NCBI RefSeq assembly: GCF_002149925.1
Contig: NZ_MSLT01000023.1
Location: 682,001 to 746,000, forward strand
Reading direction: 5' to 3'
DNA length: 64,000 bases
Source of the DNA: Thioflexithrix psekupsensis
GTDB lineage: Bacteria; Pseudomonadota; Gammaproteobacteria; Beggiatoales; Beggiatoaceae
The notes under the pieces are model-generated. The model made no database searches and was not told the DNA's origin. It worked only from the letters and a program-made list of their open reading frames with translations. Of this stretch, positions 26,307-35,532 are shown one piece after another; position 1 is the first letter of the stretch; every line of letters starts with the position of its first letter. A program made the translations under genes and the position numbers.

Positions 26307-28580
26307 TTAAGCCATTGAATCAGCAACCGGTTGGGGCGCGCTTTCATATTCTAAAACCAAATCGTTATTTTCTTCGCGCACATAAACCCGACCGCCTTTT
26401 TCCAATTTACCGAATAATACTTCTTCGGCTAATGGTTTCTTAATTTTCTCTTGAATTAAACGTGCCATGGGACGTGCGCCCATTAGGGGATCATAACCGT
26501 GCCGTGCCAACCATGCGCGTGCGCCTTCATTCACTTCTAAATTAACTTGTTTCTCTTCCAATTGGGTTTCCAATTCGATAATGAATTTATCCACCACGTG
26601 AGAAATGGTTTCAGCAGATAGGGCGCGGAATTGAACTACCGCATCCAGACGATTGCGAAATTCAGGGCTAAACACCCGTTTCACGGCTTCCATGCCGTCG
26701 CTGCTGTGATCTTGGGGGCTAAAACCGATTGAAGTACGGCTTAACTGTTCTGCGCCGGCGTTCGTCGTCATCACGATGATCACATTGCGAAAATCGGTCT
26801 TACGTCCGTTCGTATCCGTCAACGTGCCGTGATCCATGACTTGTAACAATAAGTTGTAAACGTCGGGATGGGCTTTTTCAATTTCGTCTAAAAGTAACAC
26901 GGCATGAGGCTGTTTATTGATCGCTTCGGTCAACAACCCCCCCTGATCAAACCCCACATAACCGGGCGGCGCACCGATCAAACGTGATACTGTGTGCCGT
27001 TCCATGTATTCTGACATGTCAAAACGGATGAGTTCAATCCCTAAAATCCGCGCCAATTGTCGCGTGACTTCAGTTTTACCGACTCCCGTCGGCCCAGCAA
27101 ACAAGAATGAGCCAATCGGTTTTTCCACATTGCCCAAACCAGAACGCGACATTTTGATGGCCGCAGACAACACTTCAATCGCGGGGTCTTGACCATAGAC
27201 CACCATTTTTAAATCGCGTTCCAAATTGCGCAATGTGTCTTTATCAGACATACTGACGTTTTTTGGAGGGATACGGGCGATTTTTGCAACAATGGCTTCT
27301 ATATCACTGACTGCAATCACTTTTTTACGTTTAGAAGGAATTTGTAAGCGTTGATATGCGCCGGCTTCATCGATCACATCAATGGCTTTGTCGGGTAAAT
27401 GGCGATCATTGATGTATCGCCCTGCCAATTCAGCCGCAGCGCGTAAGGCTTGGCGGGCATATTTCACATCGTGATGTTCTTCAAAACGGGATTTTAAGCC
27501 GTATAAAATTTGGATGGTGTCTTCAACCGAAGGTTCACTGACATCGATTTTTTGGAAACGTCGAGACAAAGCGCGATCTTTTTCAAAAATCCCGCGATAC
27601 TCTTGATAAGTGGTTGAACCAATACATTTTAATTCGCCCGAAGCCAATACGGGTTTAATTAAATTCGACGCATCCATTGCGCCACCCGAAGCCGCGCCCG
27701 CGCCGATAATCGTGTGAATTTCGTCGATAAATAAAATCGCACCGGGTTCTTTACGCAATTGGCTTAGAATAGATTTTAGGCGTTTCTCAAAATCGCCACG
27801 ATATTTTGTTCCTGCCAATAACGCGCCCATATCGAGAGAATAAATGGTGCTTTCAGCTAAAGGTTCGGGGACTTTTTTATCCACAATTAACTTGGCCAAT
27901 CCCTCTGCAATAGCCGTTTTTCCAACGCCGGCTTCCCCAACAAATAAGGGATTATTTTTACGGCGACGGCAGAGGATTTGCAATGTGCGTTCAATCTCAT
28001 TTTGACGGCCAATTAAGGGGTCAATTTTGCCCATCATGGCTTGTTCATTGAGATTAATCGTATAGGCCTCTAGGGGATTTTTACTATTTGTGGGTTCCGT
28101 GTTTTGTTCTTCGTCGGTGGGCATGGATAAATCGGGCGTGTCATTATCCACTTTAGAAATGCCGTGAGAAATATAATTAACCACATCTAAACGCGCTACA
28201 TTTTGCCGATCTAAATAAAATACGGCTTGTGATTCACGCTCGCCAAAAATCGCCACCAATACGTTGGCACCAGTGACTTCTTTTTTACCCGATGACTGCA
28301 CGTGAAAGACGGCACGTTGCAGTACACGCTGAAAACCCAATGTAGGCTGTGTATCTCGATCATCGCGTTTACCGAGTTTAGGCGTACTCTCTTCGAGAAA
28401 ATGGGTTAATTCTCTACGCAATACGTTAATGTCTACGCCGCACGCCCGCAAAACCTGCAAGGCCGACGCATTGTCAAGCAAGGCCAATAAGAGGTGTTCT
28501 ACGGTCATAAATTCATGCCGTTTTTGTCTGGCACTTTGGAAGGCGGCATTGAGCGTGATTTCGAGTTCTTTACTGAGCAT
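26307..28580 (-). CDS. clpA: ATP-dependent Clp protease ATP-binding subunit ClpA
   Basis: A 757-residue AAA+ unfoldase, the usual ClpA length. It has the N-domain (about 1-140), D1 with Walker A GEAGVGKTAIAEG and Walker B ILFIDEIHTI, and D2 with GPTGVGKTEVTRQ and AVLLLDEIEKAHPDV. The segment RTSIGFSPQ is the IGF/L loop that docks on ClpP. ClpA unfolds N-degron and other substrates and threads them into ClpP. It follows clpS by 44 bases on the same strand, the standard arrangement, and an AGAGG site precedes the ATG. clpP is not in the window. Confidence 0.97.
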   Translation of the reverse strand: MLSKELEITLNAAFQSARQKRHEFMTVEHLLLALLDNASALQVLRACGVDINVLRRELTHFLEESTPKLGKRDDRDTQPTLGFQRVLQRAVFHVQSSGKKEVTGANVLVAIFGERESQAVFYLDRQNVARLDVVNYISHGISKVDNDTPDLSMPTDEEQNTEPTNSKNPLEAYTINLNEQAMMGKIDPLIGRQNEIERTLQILCRRRKNNPLFVGEAGVGKTAIAEGLAKLIVDKKVPEPLAESTIYSLDMGALLAGTKYRGDFEKRLKSILSQLRKEPGAILFIDEIHTIIGAGAASGGAMDASNLIKPVLASGELKCIGSTTYQEYRGIFEKDRALSRRFQKIDVSEPSVEDTIQILYGLKSRFEEHHDVKYARQALRAAAELAGRYINDRHLPDKAIDVIDEAGAYQRLQIPSKRKKVIAVSDIEAIVAKIARIPPKNVSMSDKDTLRNLERDLKMVVYGQDPAIEVLSAAIKMSRSGLGNVEKPIGSFLFAGPTGVGKTEVTRQLARILGIELIRFDMSEYMERHTVSRLIGAPPGYVGFDQGGLLTEAINKQPHAVLLLDEIEKAHPDVYNLLLQVMDHGTLTDTNGRKTDFRNVIIVMTTNAGAEQLSRTSIGFSPQDHSSDGMEAVKRVFSPEFRNRLDAVVQFRALSAETISHVVDKFIIELETQLEEKQVNLEVNEGARAWLARHGYDPLMGARPMARLIQEKIKKPLAEEVLFGKLEKGGRVYVREENNDLVLEYESAPQPVADSMA

Positions 28581-28624
28581 ACATTAAAACCTCTTGATTG
28601 AATGCTTGAATCATTGTCGGTGGT

Positions 28625-28945
28625 TTAGGCTTTTTCCATTGTACACAACAGAGGATGTTGGTTTTCTCGTGCATAATTATTAACTTGTGCCACTTTGGTT
28701 TCTGCGATTTCACGGGTGTAAGTGCCGCAAACGCCCTTGCCTTCAACATGGACTTGCAACATGACCCGCACCGCCATTGCCTTCTCCATGCCAAAAAAAC
28801 GCTGCAAAACATGCGTTACAAAATCCATCGGCGTGTAGTCATCATTCAAGAGGATAACTTTGTACAACGGCGGTCGTTCTAATTTGGGTTTTGATTCTTG
28901 TACCACTGCACCGGTCTGGTGATCAGCGTCTGGTAAATGTGCCAT
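28625..28945 (-). CDS. clpS: ATP-dependent Clp protease adaptor ClpS
   Basis: A 106-residue protein with the ClpS core: [20 protein letters not shown] (the NDDYTPM substrate pocket), [20 protein letters not shown] and [14 protein letters not shown]. It recognises N-degron residues (Leu, Phe, Tyr, Trp) and delivers them to ClpA. The N-terminal extension, needed for delivery, is present (about 25 residues). It is the first gene of the clpS-clpA operon. The 136 bases upstream to the next gene hold the promoter; no clear ribosome site is visible before the ATG. Confidence 0.96.
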   Translation of the reverse strand: MAHLPDADHQTGAVVQESKPKLERPPLYKVILLNDDYTPMDFVTHVLQRFFGMEKAMAVRVMLQVHVEGKGVCGTYTREIAETKVAQVNNYARENQHPLLCTMEKA

Positions 28946-29081
28946 AAAGTTTATGTGTTTTAAGAAAAGTCGATAATGTCAAAAGAGAACTAAGGCATTA
29001 AAAGCATGTCAGTTGATAGCAGATTAGCTTGATTTTAAGCACTTGGCAATGTTGTTTTGAGCGGGTGTGAAAATTTTTAAA

Positions 29082-29498
29082 TCAAGACCATCGCGGCCAC
29101 CACCGTTGCCATTTGCTGGGGGTGGTTGTGGGTAATTCCAAGCGTTCTGGCGGTAATTGGGTAAATATCCATTGTGGCAATATTTTTTCGCCGCTGCTGC
29201 CGCAAGAAGCCCCTAAATGATTGGGATGAAACACTTTAACTAGGCTTGGAAGTTGTACTGAATTAGCATAGACAATACCACAATAATCATAAGGGTGATT
29301 TTTTCGTAAAAATTCATTTAACTCTGTGAGTATTTGTTGCAATTCATTTGGTGTTAATGGGGTTTGTGGTAAGGGCTGATAAGGTTGATAAAGATACCAG
29401 GCTTGAGATTGAATCTGCATGGTTTGCCACAATTCATCTAATTGCGACCAGTTCAATATGCCTTGAAATGATCCCCAAAATTGTTCAGTAAAAGTCAT
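29082..29498 (-). CDS. Conserved protein of unknown function
   Basis: A 138-residue soluble protein, Trp- and Pro-rich (WGSFQGILNWSQLDELWQ; LPQTPLTPNELQQI). The segment DYCGIVYANSVQLPSLVKVF followed by HPNHLGASCGSSGE looks like a conserved core, with Cys residues in DYCG and ASCGSS. I do not recognise the family by name. AGGAG precedes the ATG. It is the gene upstream of clpS on the same strand, 136 bases away, so it is probably independent. Coding character is good, with no shadow frame competing. Confidence 0.6.
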   Translation of the reverse strand: MTFTEQFWGSFQGILNWSQLDELWQTMQIQSQAWYLYQPYQPLPQTPLTPNELQQILTELNEFLRKNHPYDYCGIVYANSVQLPSLVKVFHPNHLGASCGSSGEKILPQWIFTQLPPERLELPTTTPSKWQRWWPRWS

Positions 29499-29730
29499 GT
29501 GGCTGCTCCTTTGTGATCTTGATTAAAAAAGCGTTTTTCATAAAAATTTTTTTGAAAAATAAGCTATTTTTTTCTCTAAGTCAATGGAAAAAGGAACAGA
29601 ATAAAGCAAGTCTGTCATTGAGACTGATTTTAGCGTGAAAAAATAAACTTGATCTAAAATTAGAATCGCTTATGCTTATGATCACGTCGTTTTATTTCCA
29701 TCAAATGTTGTATTGTGGAGTGTTGATTTT

Positions 29731-31395
29731 ATGATAGCTCGTTTGGCCTATTTGTTGTTTTTTTTGACTCCGTGGGGGATGGCTGGTGAAATTCAGCCTT
29801 TATCCTTCCGTCCTGACGACAGTGAGCAGCGTGCGGCACCGGCGTTGGTTCCGGGATCGCATTTAAAAATCTACCTGCCCAGTCTCCCTTATCTTTACGT
29901 TTCTCACGCCATTAATGGCGCATTTTTTCGTCCCGCAAATAATGAGCGCGGTTGGACGCATGATTTAGCGGTTTCTCATGAGAAAATAAGCGATACAATT
30001 TACGAATTCAAGTTAAGAGAAAAGGTGCAGTTTCAAGATGGCACGCCGTTTAATGCAGATGTGGTGTTGCTGAATATGGATTATTTTAAAAAAGACCCTT
30101 TTATTTACAGTAAAATGCACGAAATTTTTGATTATGCCGAAAAAATAGATGATTATACGGTGCGGTTTCATTTAAAACAAAAATATGGTGTTTTTTTAAA
30201 TGATTTAGTATGGGTGCAATTTTATACGCCTGCTTATTTACAAAAATATGGTTGGAATGGTAAAGCCACTTGTCCTAATTTAGCCGAGCCGGGGCCGTAT
30301 GGAATTGGCCCTTATATTTTGACAGAAGGTTATATTGAAGGCGACCGCAAAACGGCTAAAGCGGAATTAGTGGCTAATCGCCATTATTGGGATAAAAATT
30401 ATCCTAAAATAGAACGCATCACGGTTTATACAGAATTAAACTCAGAAGACGCTTTGAATAAAGTATTGTATTAAGAGAATGAATTGGATTTGACTCCCAT
30501 TGCTTTTGAGCAAAAAACGCAGACTTTATTATCGCCTCATGCCAAATTAATTATTTCTCCTTCCACAGACAGTTATGCGATTCATATTAATATGCGCACG
30601 GGAAATCCTAAATTATTGGATAAAAAAGTGCGATTGGCTTTAAATCAAGCCTTACATCAGGAAAATTTATTGCATTTTGTTTATGAAGGTGAAGGTAATT
30701 TAGCGTCTACTGCGGTATCTCCGCGCTTTCCCGGTGTTGCCGCCGTGCAAAAAGATTTGCCGCCTTATTCCACAATTGCTGATCCTTATGAACCGCAAAA
30801 AGAAGCTGAATTAAAAGCGATTTTAGATGGTTTAACTTTAAATGTTTTAACGCAAGAGCGTTTTTTATTTCTGTGGCGGGGCATTGAGTATCAATTGCAA
30901 AAAGTGGGGGTGACTTTGAATTTAAATGTCACGACCAATGAAACCACCATTTTTACTCAATTGTTATCGACGAATTCCTTACAAAATACTATTCCTTGGG
31001 ATTTATTAATTTGGGGAAATGATGATTGGTTTTTCTTTCATCCGTGGACAGGTATTTTTGTTTATCGCACGCATAATGTGTGGAGTACCGCAGAACCCGA
31101 TCCAATAATGGATAATTATATCGAAGAATTATTTACGGTATCTGTTGATGAAACGGCTTATCATGAAGTGTTAAAGAAAATTATGACGCGGGCTTATGAA
31201 CAGGCTTATATGTTAGCCGTGCCGACAACCAATAAAGTTTTTGCGGTTAATAAAGAAGTTATTTTTACACCCTACCAAATGGCTTCAATTCCGCTGTGGG
31301 AAATGGCTTTAACGCCTGAACATCCATCTATCCGAAAGGGAGCTTATCCAGAACGGTTAATGCAACCTGTCGATATTATTTATAAAAACTTCTAA
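29731..31395 (+). pseudogene. Peptide/oligopeptide ABC transporter substrate-binding protein, interrupted by one in-frame stop
   Basis: Two open stretches in the same frame, 29731-30474 and 30475-31395, together encode a family 5 (OppA/DppA-like) binding protein. The single interruption is a TAA at 30472-30474, between NKVLY and ENELDLTPIAF; a CAA (Gln) is the simplest ancestral codon. The start is ATG 29731 with GGAG ten bases upstream, followed by a signal peptide (IARLAYLLFFLTPWGMAGE). Family motifs include YEFKLREKVQFQDGTPFNAD and GPYGIGPYI. No permease or ATPase genes are nearby. The next gene, a chemoreceptor, begins within 14 bases, so the intact protein may have been a periplasmic ligand-binding partner for taxis. 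Either a recent nonsense mutation or a sequencing error could explain the stop. Confidence 0.85.
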
Positions 31396-31408
31396 AGTGA
31401 GCTTAACA

Positions 31409-33754
31409 ATGAGAAATAGCCGCGTTGCGTATAGATTTTTATATTTATCCTTAGCTTCTATTTTAGCTTTGGTGATATTGGGCTTATATGGTTTGCATAA
31501 TGTACAATCCACATTTGTTTGGGTGGGAGAGGCTTATGTGACGGCGCAAAAAATGGAGCAAGTCTCTGATCAAATCGGTGAGCCTTTACAAGAATTGCGA
31601 CAATTATCTTTGCTATTAGTCACCACTCCTGATGCCAAAGGACGAGAAACGGTGTCCCAGTCTATTCAAGAGCGCGTAAAAAATTTAGATCAGGCATTAA
31701 AAGATTTTGGAATGGGACGCGAACAAGATGAGTTTTATCAACAACTTTATGCCTTGTGGTTAAATTATAAACAGTTGGTTAATTACACCCATGATCGAGT
31801 GCTTGCGGGTTATCGAGAAGCGGCTTTTATCAACGTCAGTGGCGCAGAACAAGCGCAATTTGAACGCTTATCTAAACAATTTGCCCAATGGCGAGCATTA
31901 AATGTAAAAAATGCTGAATTGGTTTATCAATCTGCCCATGCTAATTATCAAAATACTTTAGCCACTGCATTGGGATTTATTTTGTTGGTGGCTGTTGGTT
32001 TAAGTCTTTTTGCTTTGTATATTGCAAAGCCATTGGTTAATTCGTTAAATTTTATTGTGAATTTAGCCAATCAAATCGCTAATGGTAATTTAAAAAATAC
32101 CATTCCCACCGATCAAAGTCACAGCGAAGTCAATTTATTACTCACTGCATTTTCTAGCATGCAAACGCAATTGCGCCAACGCATTGAAAATGATAAACGC
32201 ATTTCTGAAGAAGCCTTACGTATTAACAGCGCATTGGATAATGTGAGTACTGCGGTTATTATTGCCGATAATCAGTCTAATTTAATTTATGTGAATCGCG
32301 CCGCACAGTTGTTATTTTCAGAAGAAGAAGCGCGGATTCATCAAGACCCTTATTTTCAAAAATTTAGCGGTCGCAATATGTTAGGAAAAACGATTGATAT
32401 TTTCTATAAAGACCCCGCTAAACAACGCGAATTAGAAGAGAAACTCACCAAGAGTCATCGCTTTAATTTGACGATGGGAACTTTGGTATTAGATGCCACT
32501 ATTACGCCTGTAGTGAATGCACAAAGTGAGCGTTTAGGCACAGTTGGCGAATTTAAAAATATCACTGAGCAAGTGGGCATTGAACACGAAATTAATAGCG
32601 TGGTGCATTCAGCCTCACAAGGTGATTTTGTGCAGCGAATTGCGTTGAATAATAAAGATGATTTTTTCCGCACGGTGAGCGAAGGATTAAATCAAATTAT
32701 TGAGTTTAATCAAAATGCGGTTAAAGATACGATGCGCATGTTTTCGGCATTATCTCAGGGTGATTTAACACAGCAAATTACAGGCGAATATCGCGGCGCA
32801 TTTGAGCAGTTAAAAAATGATGCAAATAATACGGTTTTGCGCTTAACCGAGGCGATGGATTCCATTCGACAAGGCGCGCACGCGGTGAATCAAATTGCCG
32901 AGCAAATTGCCTCTAGCAGCGTCAGCCTAAGTCAGCGCACCGAACAGCAAGCCGCTGCGTTGGAAGAAACCGCAGCCAGTATGGAGCAAATGACCAGCAC
33001 CGTGCAGCAAAATTCGGATAATACCCGTCAAGCTACGCAATTGGCTCTCAAAGCCCGTGAACACGCTGAACAAGGCGGTGAAGTGGTCAATAATGCCGTT
33101 CATGCCATGAATGCGATTAGTGAAAGCAGTCGGCAAATTACGGATATTATTAGTGTTATTGATGAAATTGCTTTTCAAACCAATTTGTTGGCTTTAAATG
33201 CCGCGGTAGAAGCGGCTCGCGCTGGAGAACAAGGACGCGGTTTTGCGGTCGTTGCCAGTGAAGTACGCAATTTAGCCCAACGTAGTGCGGCCGCAGCTAA
33301 GGAAATCAAGCAGTTAATTCGCAATAGTGTGGAAAAAGTCGGCGATGGCACGCGCTTAGTCAATCAATCGGGCGATATGTTGACCCAAATCATGTTGTCA
33401 GTGAAAAAAGTCAGTGACATTATTGCCGATATTTCTTCTGCTGGACAAGAACAATCCAGCGGCATTCATCAAGTCAATAAAGCCATTTCACAAATGGACG
33501 AAATGACGCAACAAAATGCCGCTTTAGTACAGGCTTTAACTGCATTAAGCGAATCCATGAATCACCAAGCTAAAATGCTCGGTGAACAAGTGGCTTTTTT
33601 CAAATTAATGAACACGGTTAAAGGACATTCTGATAAAGCTGAAAATAAATCGGTTATTATCCCCTCTAAATCTCCATCGACTATCAAGAAATCTTCTCCG
33701 AAAAAAGAAATAGTAAAGCCACAAGATGATGATAGCGATTGGCAAGATTTTTAA
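31409..33754 (+). CDS. Methyl-accepting chemotaxis protein with HAMP and PAS domains
   Basis: About 781 residues from ATG 31409; a GTG at 31397 would add four. Helices at about 10-32 and 188-208 frame a helical periplasmic sensor. Then follow HAMP, a PAS-like domain (about 290-395; ALDNVSTAVIIADNQSNLIY), two further HAMP-like units (SQGDFVQRI; SQGDLTQQI) and the signalling helices with the conserved tip DEIAFQTNLLALNAAVEAAR. The C-terminus DWQDF fits the xWxxF docking pentapeptide used by CheR/CheB. It should control CheA and thus motility (gliding or pili in this group). It directly follows the broken binding-protein gene, a pairing that suggests indirect peptide sensing. Confidence 0.95.
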   Translation: MRNSRVAYRFLYLSLASILALVILGLYGLHNVQSTFVWVGEAYVTAQKMEQVSDQIGEPLQELRQLSLLLVTTPDAKGRETVSQSIQERVKNLDQALKDFGMGREQDEFYQQLYALWLNYKQLVNYTHDRVLAGYREAAFINVSGAEQAQFERLSKQFAQWRALNVKNAELVYQSAHANYQNTLATALGFILLVAVGLSLFALYIAKPLVNSLNFIVNLANQIANGNLKNTIPTDQSHSEVNLLLTAFSSMQTQLRQRIENDKRISEEALRINSALDNVSTAVIIADNQSNLIYVNRAAQLLFSEEEARIHQDPYFQKFSGRNMLGKTIDIFYKDPAKQRELEEKLTKSHRFNLTMGTLVLDATITPVVNAQSERLGTVGEFKNITEQVGIEHEINSVVHSASQGDFVQRIALNNKDDFFRTVSEGLNQIIEFNQNAVKDTMRMFSALSQGDLTQQITGEYRGAFEQLKNDANNTVLRLTEAMDSIRQGAHAVNQIAEQIASSSVSLSQRTEQQAAALEETAASMEQMTSTVQQNSDNTRQATQLALKAREHAEQGGEVVNNAVHAMNAISESSRQITDIISVIDEIAFQTNLLALNAAVEAARAGEQGRGFAVVASEVRNLAQRSAAAAKEIKQLIRNSVEKVGDGTRLVNQSGDMLTQIMLSVKKVSDIIADISSAGQEQSSGIHQVNKAISQMDEMTQQNAALVQALTALSESMNHQAKMLGEQVAFFKLMNTVKGHSDKAENKSVIIPSKSPSTIKKSSPKKEIVKPQDDDSDWQDF

Positions 33755-33764
33755 ATGCTTTTTT

Positions 33765-33825
33765 GTTTGAATCAGAATAGACTGAAAATAAATCATTAAT
33801 TTTGTCAATTCTGATTCTGACAAAC
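33765..33825. repeat. Short palindrome related to the MITE-like elements
   Basis: GAATCAGAAT at 33769-33778 and ATTCTGATTC at 33808-33817 form a perfect 10-base inverted repeat, extended outward as GTTTG/TGACAAA. The arms are the same AATCAGAAT / ATTCTGATTCTGACA sequence that ends elements A and B, but the interior is only about 30 bases. It lies 10 bases past the chemoreceptor stop and may be a deleted derivative or act as its terminator. Confidence 0.5.
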
Positions 33826-33876
33826 TGCCGTCTGTAAATGAGAAAAAATTAAGCTAAAACCTACAAAAAATGACCG

Positions 33877-34117
33877 AAAAAAAAAGGCGGATACACAAGG
33901 TATCCACCTAAAATGGTAGTTCGCTGGAAAATCCAGCCTATCAACTACCCCCACATGATCGGTTTTATCGGTTCGCGTTGTCGTCTGCTGTCATCGGACA
34001 ACCGCCGCTTTACTCGGCTGTCTTACACTCGTCATATTGTTCTATTTTTTGAACGGTGTCTTTATTGAGTACTGCATTAGCCTGTTGATGTTTATTATAA
34101 AGCAATTGACGTGCCAT
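33877..34117 (-). ncRNA. Candidate structured small RNA (possibly with a 35-codon frame) ending at an intrinsic terminator
   Basis: On the minus strand a terminator is clear: GGTGGATAC (33908-33900) pairs with GTATCCGCC (33894-33886) with one mismatch, followed by nine Ts (33885-33877). Upstream, GGTAGTT and AACTACC arms enclose a GCTGG-ATTTT-CCAGC hairpin (about 33914-33950), and GTTGTC/GACAAC arms lie near 33976-34003. A TATAAT-like hexamer is at about 34096-34101. A 35-codon frame runs from ATG 34117 to TAA 34010-34012 (MARQLLYNKHQQANAVLNKD...) without a ribosome site. No known RNA family (tmRNA, 6S, SRP, RNase P, GEMM riboswitch) fits by eye. It could also be a 3' region of the GGDEF gene upstream. 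Confidence 0.4.
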
Positions 34118-34361
34118 GTTGAAAAGTGACAACAAATTTGATTTTTCTACTTATTATTCAATAGGTTATATAAAAACATAAAAACGCCAGTGATGTCCCA
34201 CAATTGTCTGTAAACACAGACGGCAACCACAGTAGTAAGACAAAAATCTGAGGTAATCGCTTGATATAACAGGGTAAAATTGATAGTGTCGCTAAAAAAA
34301 ACGCAATGTCGCTAAACACAGACGCTTCAAATAAAAACCGCAAACAACAGATCACGCACTA
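34118..34361. other. Gene-free stretch with direct and inverted repeats
   Basis: Part of the 607-base gap 33755-34361. TGTCGCTAAA occurs at 34287-34296 and again at 34307-34316, exactly 20 bases apart. TAAACACAGACG occurs at 34211-34222 and 34313-34324. GTCTGT-AAAC-ACAGAC at 34206-34221 is a palindrome. ACAGACGGCA at 34216-34225 is the reverse complement of TGCCGTCTGT at 33826-33835, so inverted 10-base arms flank the candidate RNA. Meaning unknown. Confidence 0.4.
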
Positions 34362-35423
34362 TCATGATGATGCAGAAAAAAGCGATTCAAGAGAAGTATC
34401 ATAAACCACCACACGATTACGCCCTTGTTTTTTAGCCGCATACAAAGCCCTGTCCGCAGGACGCAAGAGAGAAGCCGCATCGGTGTGCGATGTGGGAATG
34501 ACGGTGTGAACGCCCATACTCACCGTCACATAAGGCGCAACTTTGGAAGAAGAATGAGGCACTTGCAACGCTTGAATGGCTTGGCGAATGTTCTCCGCCA
34601 CGTGTAAAACGCCTTGCAAATCGGTATGGGGAAGTAAAACAATAAACTCCTCGCCCCCATAACGCGCCACTAAATCCGCCGGACGATGCACCACCCATTC
34701 TATGGTTTTCGCCACCTGTTTTAAGCATTCATCGCCCTCAATATGTCCATGCGTATCATTGTATAATTTGAAATAATCAATATCACACAAAATAGCCGAT
34801 AAATAACCCTTTTCTTTTGCCAAATGTGGCCATTCTTTCTCTAAATAACGATCCAAACGTCGCCGATTGGCCACTTGCGTTAAGCCGTCTAAATGCACCA
34901 AACGTTCTAACTCTCGATTCGCTTCTTCTAGGGCTTCGGAGCGTTCAATGAGCTTATTTTTTAATACTTTGGTGGTTTCTAATTGATGTTGTAATTGTCG
35001 ATTACTTTTGGCTAATTCTTGTTGTAAACGGTGGAGCTTTAAATGCACCGAAATCCGCGCCAACACTTCACGCGGTTCTAAAGGTTTGGTAATGTAATCA
35101 GACGCTCCCGCATCAAATCCCCGAATTTTACTGTTCATGTCAGACAACGCCGTCATGAAAATAATGGGAATTTGCGCTGTTTTAGGATTCGATTTGAGTC
35201 GTTTCGACACCTCAAAACCATCCACCCCCGGCAACATAATGTCCAAAAGAATTAAATCCGGCGGCGCATAGTCAACCGTCTGTAAGCAATCTTCGCCATC
35301 CTGCGCCACTTGCACATTAAAACCTTCTCCACTGAGAAAATGATGTAAAAATTTAATGTTGCTGGCAACGTCATCGACGACCAATACGGTAAATTCGCGG
35401 TGTTTTAATGCAGTCATGGCCAT
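34362..35423 (-). CDS. Response regulator diguanylate cyclase (REC-GGDEF)
   Basis: A 353-residue soluble protein in the PleD/WspR style. The receiver (about 12-125) has VVDDVAS, phosphoacceptor Asp61 in LILLDIMLPG and Lys113 in TKPLEP. A coiled-coil stalk (about 126-175) leads to GGDEF (176-345) with active-site GGEEF at 256-260 and an intact inhibitory site RPAD at 247-250, five residues before it. Phosphorylation should promote dimerisation and synthesis of c-di-GMP from two GTP, with product inhibition. This is the only GGDEF protein in the window that pairs a canonical cyclase site with a clear I-site. ATGs at 35423 and 35417 are both possible starts; neither has a strong ribosome site. 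Confidence 0.95.
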   Translation of the reverse strand: MAMTALKHREFTVLVVDDVASNIKFLHHFLSGEGFNVQVAQDGEDCLQTVDYAPPDLILLDIMLPGVDGFEVSKRLKSNPKTAQIPIIFMTALSDMNSKIRGFDAGASDYITKPLEPREVLARISVHLKLHRLQQELAKSNRQLQHQLETTKVLKNKLIERSEALEEANRELERLVHLDGLTQVANRRRLDRYLEKEWPHLAKEKGYLSAILCDIDYFKLYNDTHGHIEGDECLKQVAKTIEWVVHRPADLVARYGGEEFIVLLPHTDLQGVLHVAENIRQAIQALQVPHSSSKVAPYVTVSMGVHTVIPTSHTDAASLLRPADRALYAAKKQGRNRVVVYDTSLESLFSASS

Positions 35424-35532
35424 TGTTTGTGGAATGAAACTCGTTAAAATAGGACGGAAAACGGCAACGTTTTTTTGAGTCGTTTCTTGCTTCTCTTCTT
35501 ACATATTTTAAGCGAATAAACAGGAAAAAATA

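Noticed and set aside
33877-34117. tmRNA, 6S RNA, SRP RNA or a GEMM c-di-GMP riboswitch for the structured gap.
   Set aside because: None of the diagnostic sequences (tmRNA tag and tRNA-like end, SRP loop, GEMM core) could be found on either strand.
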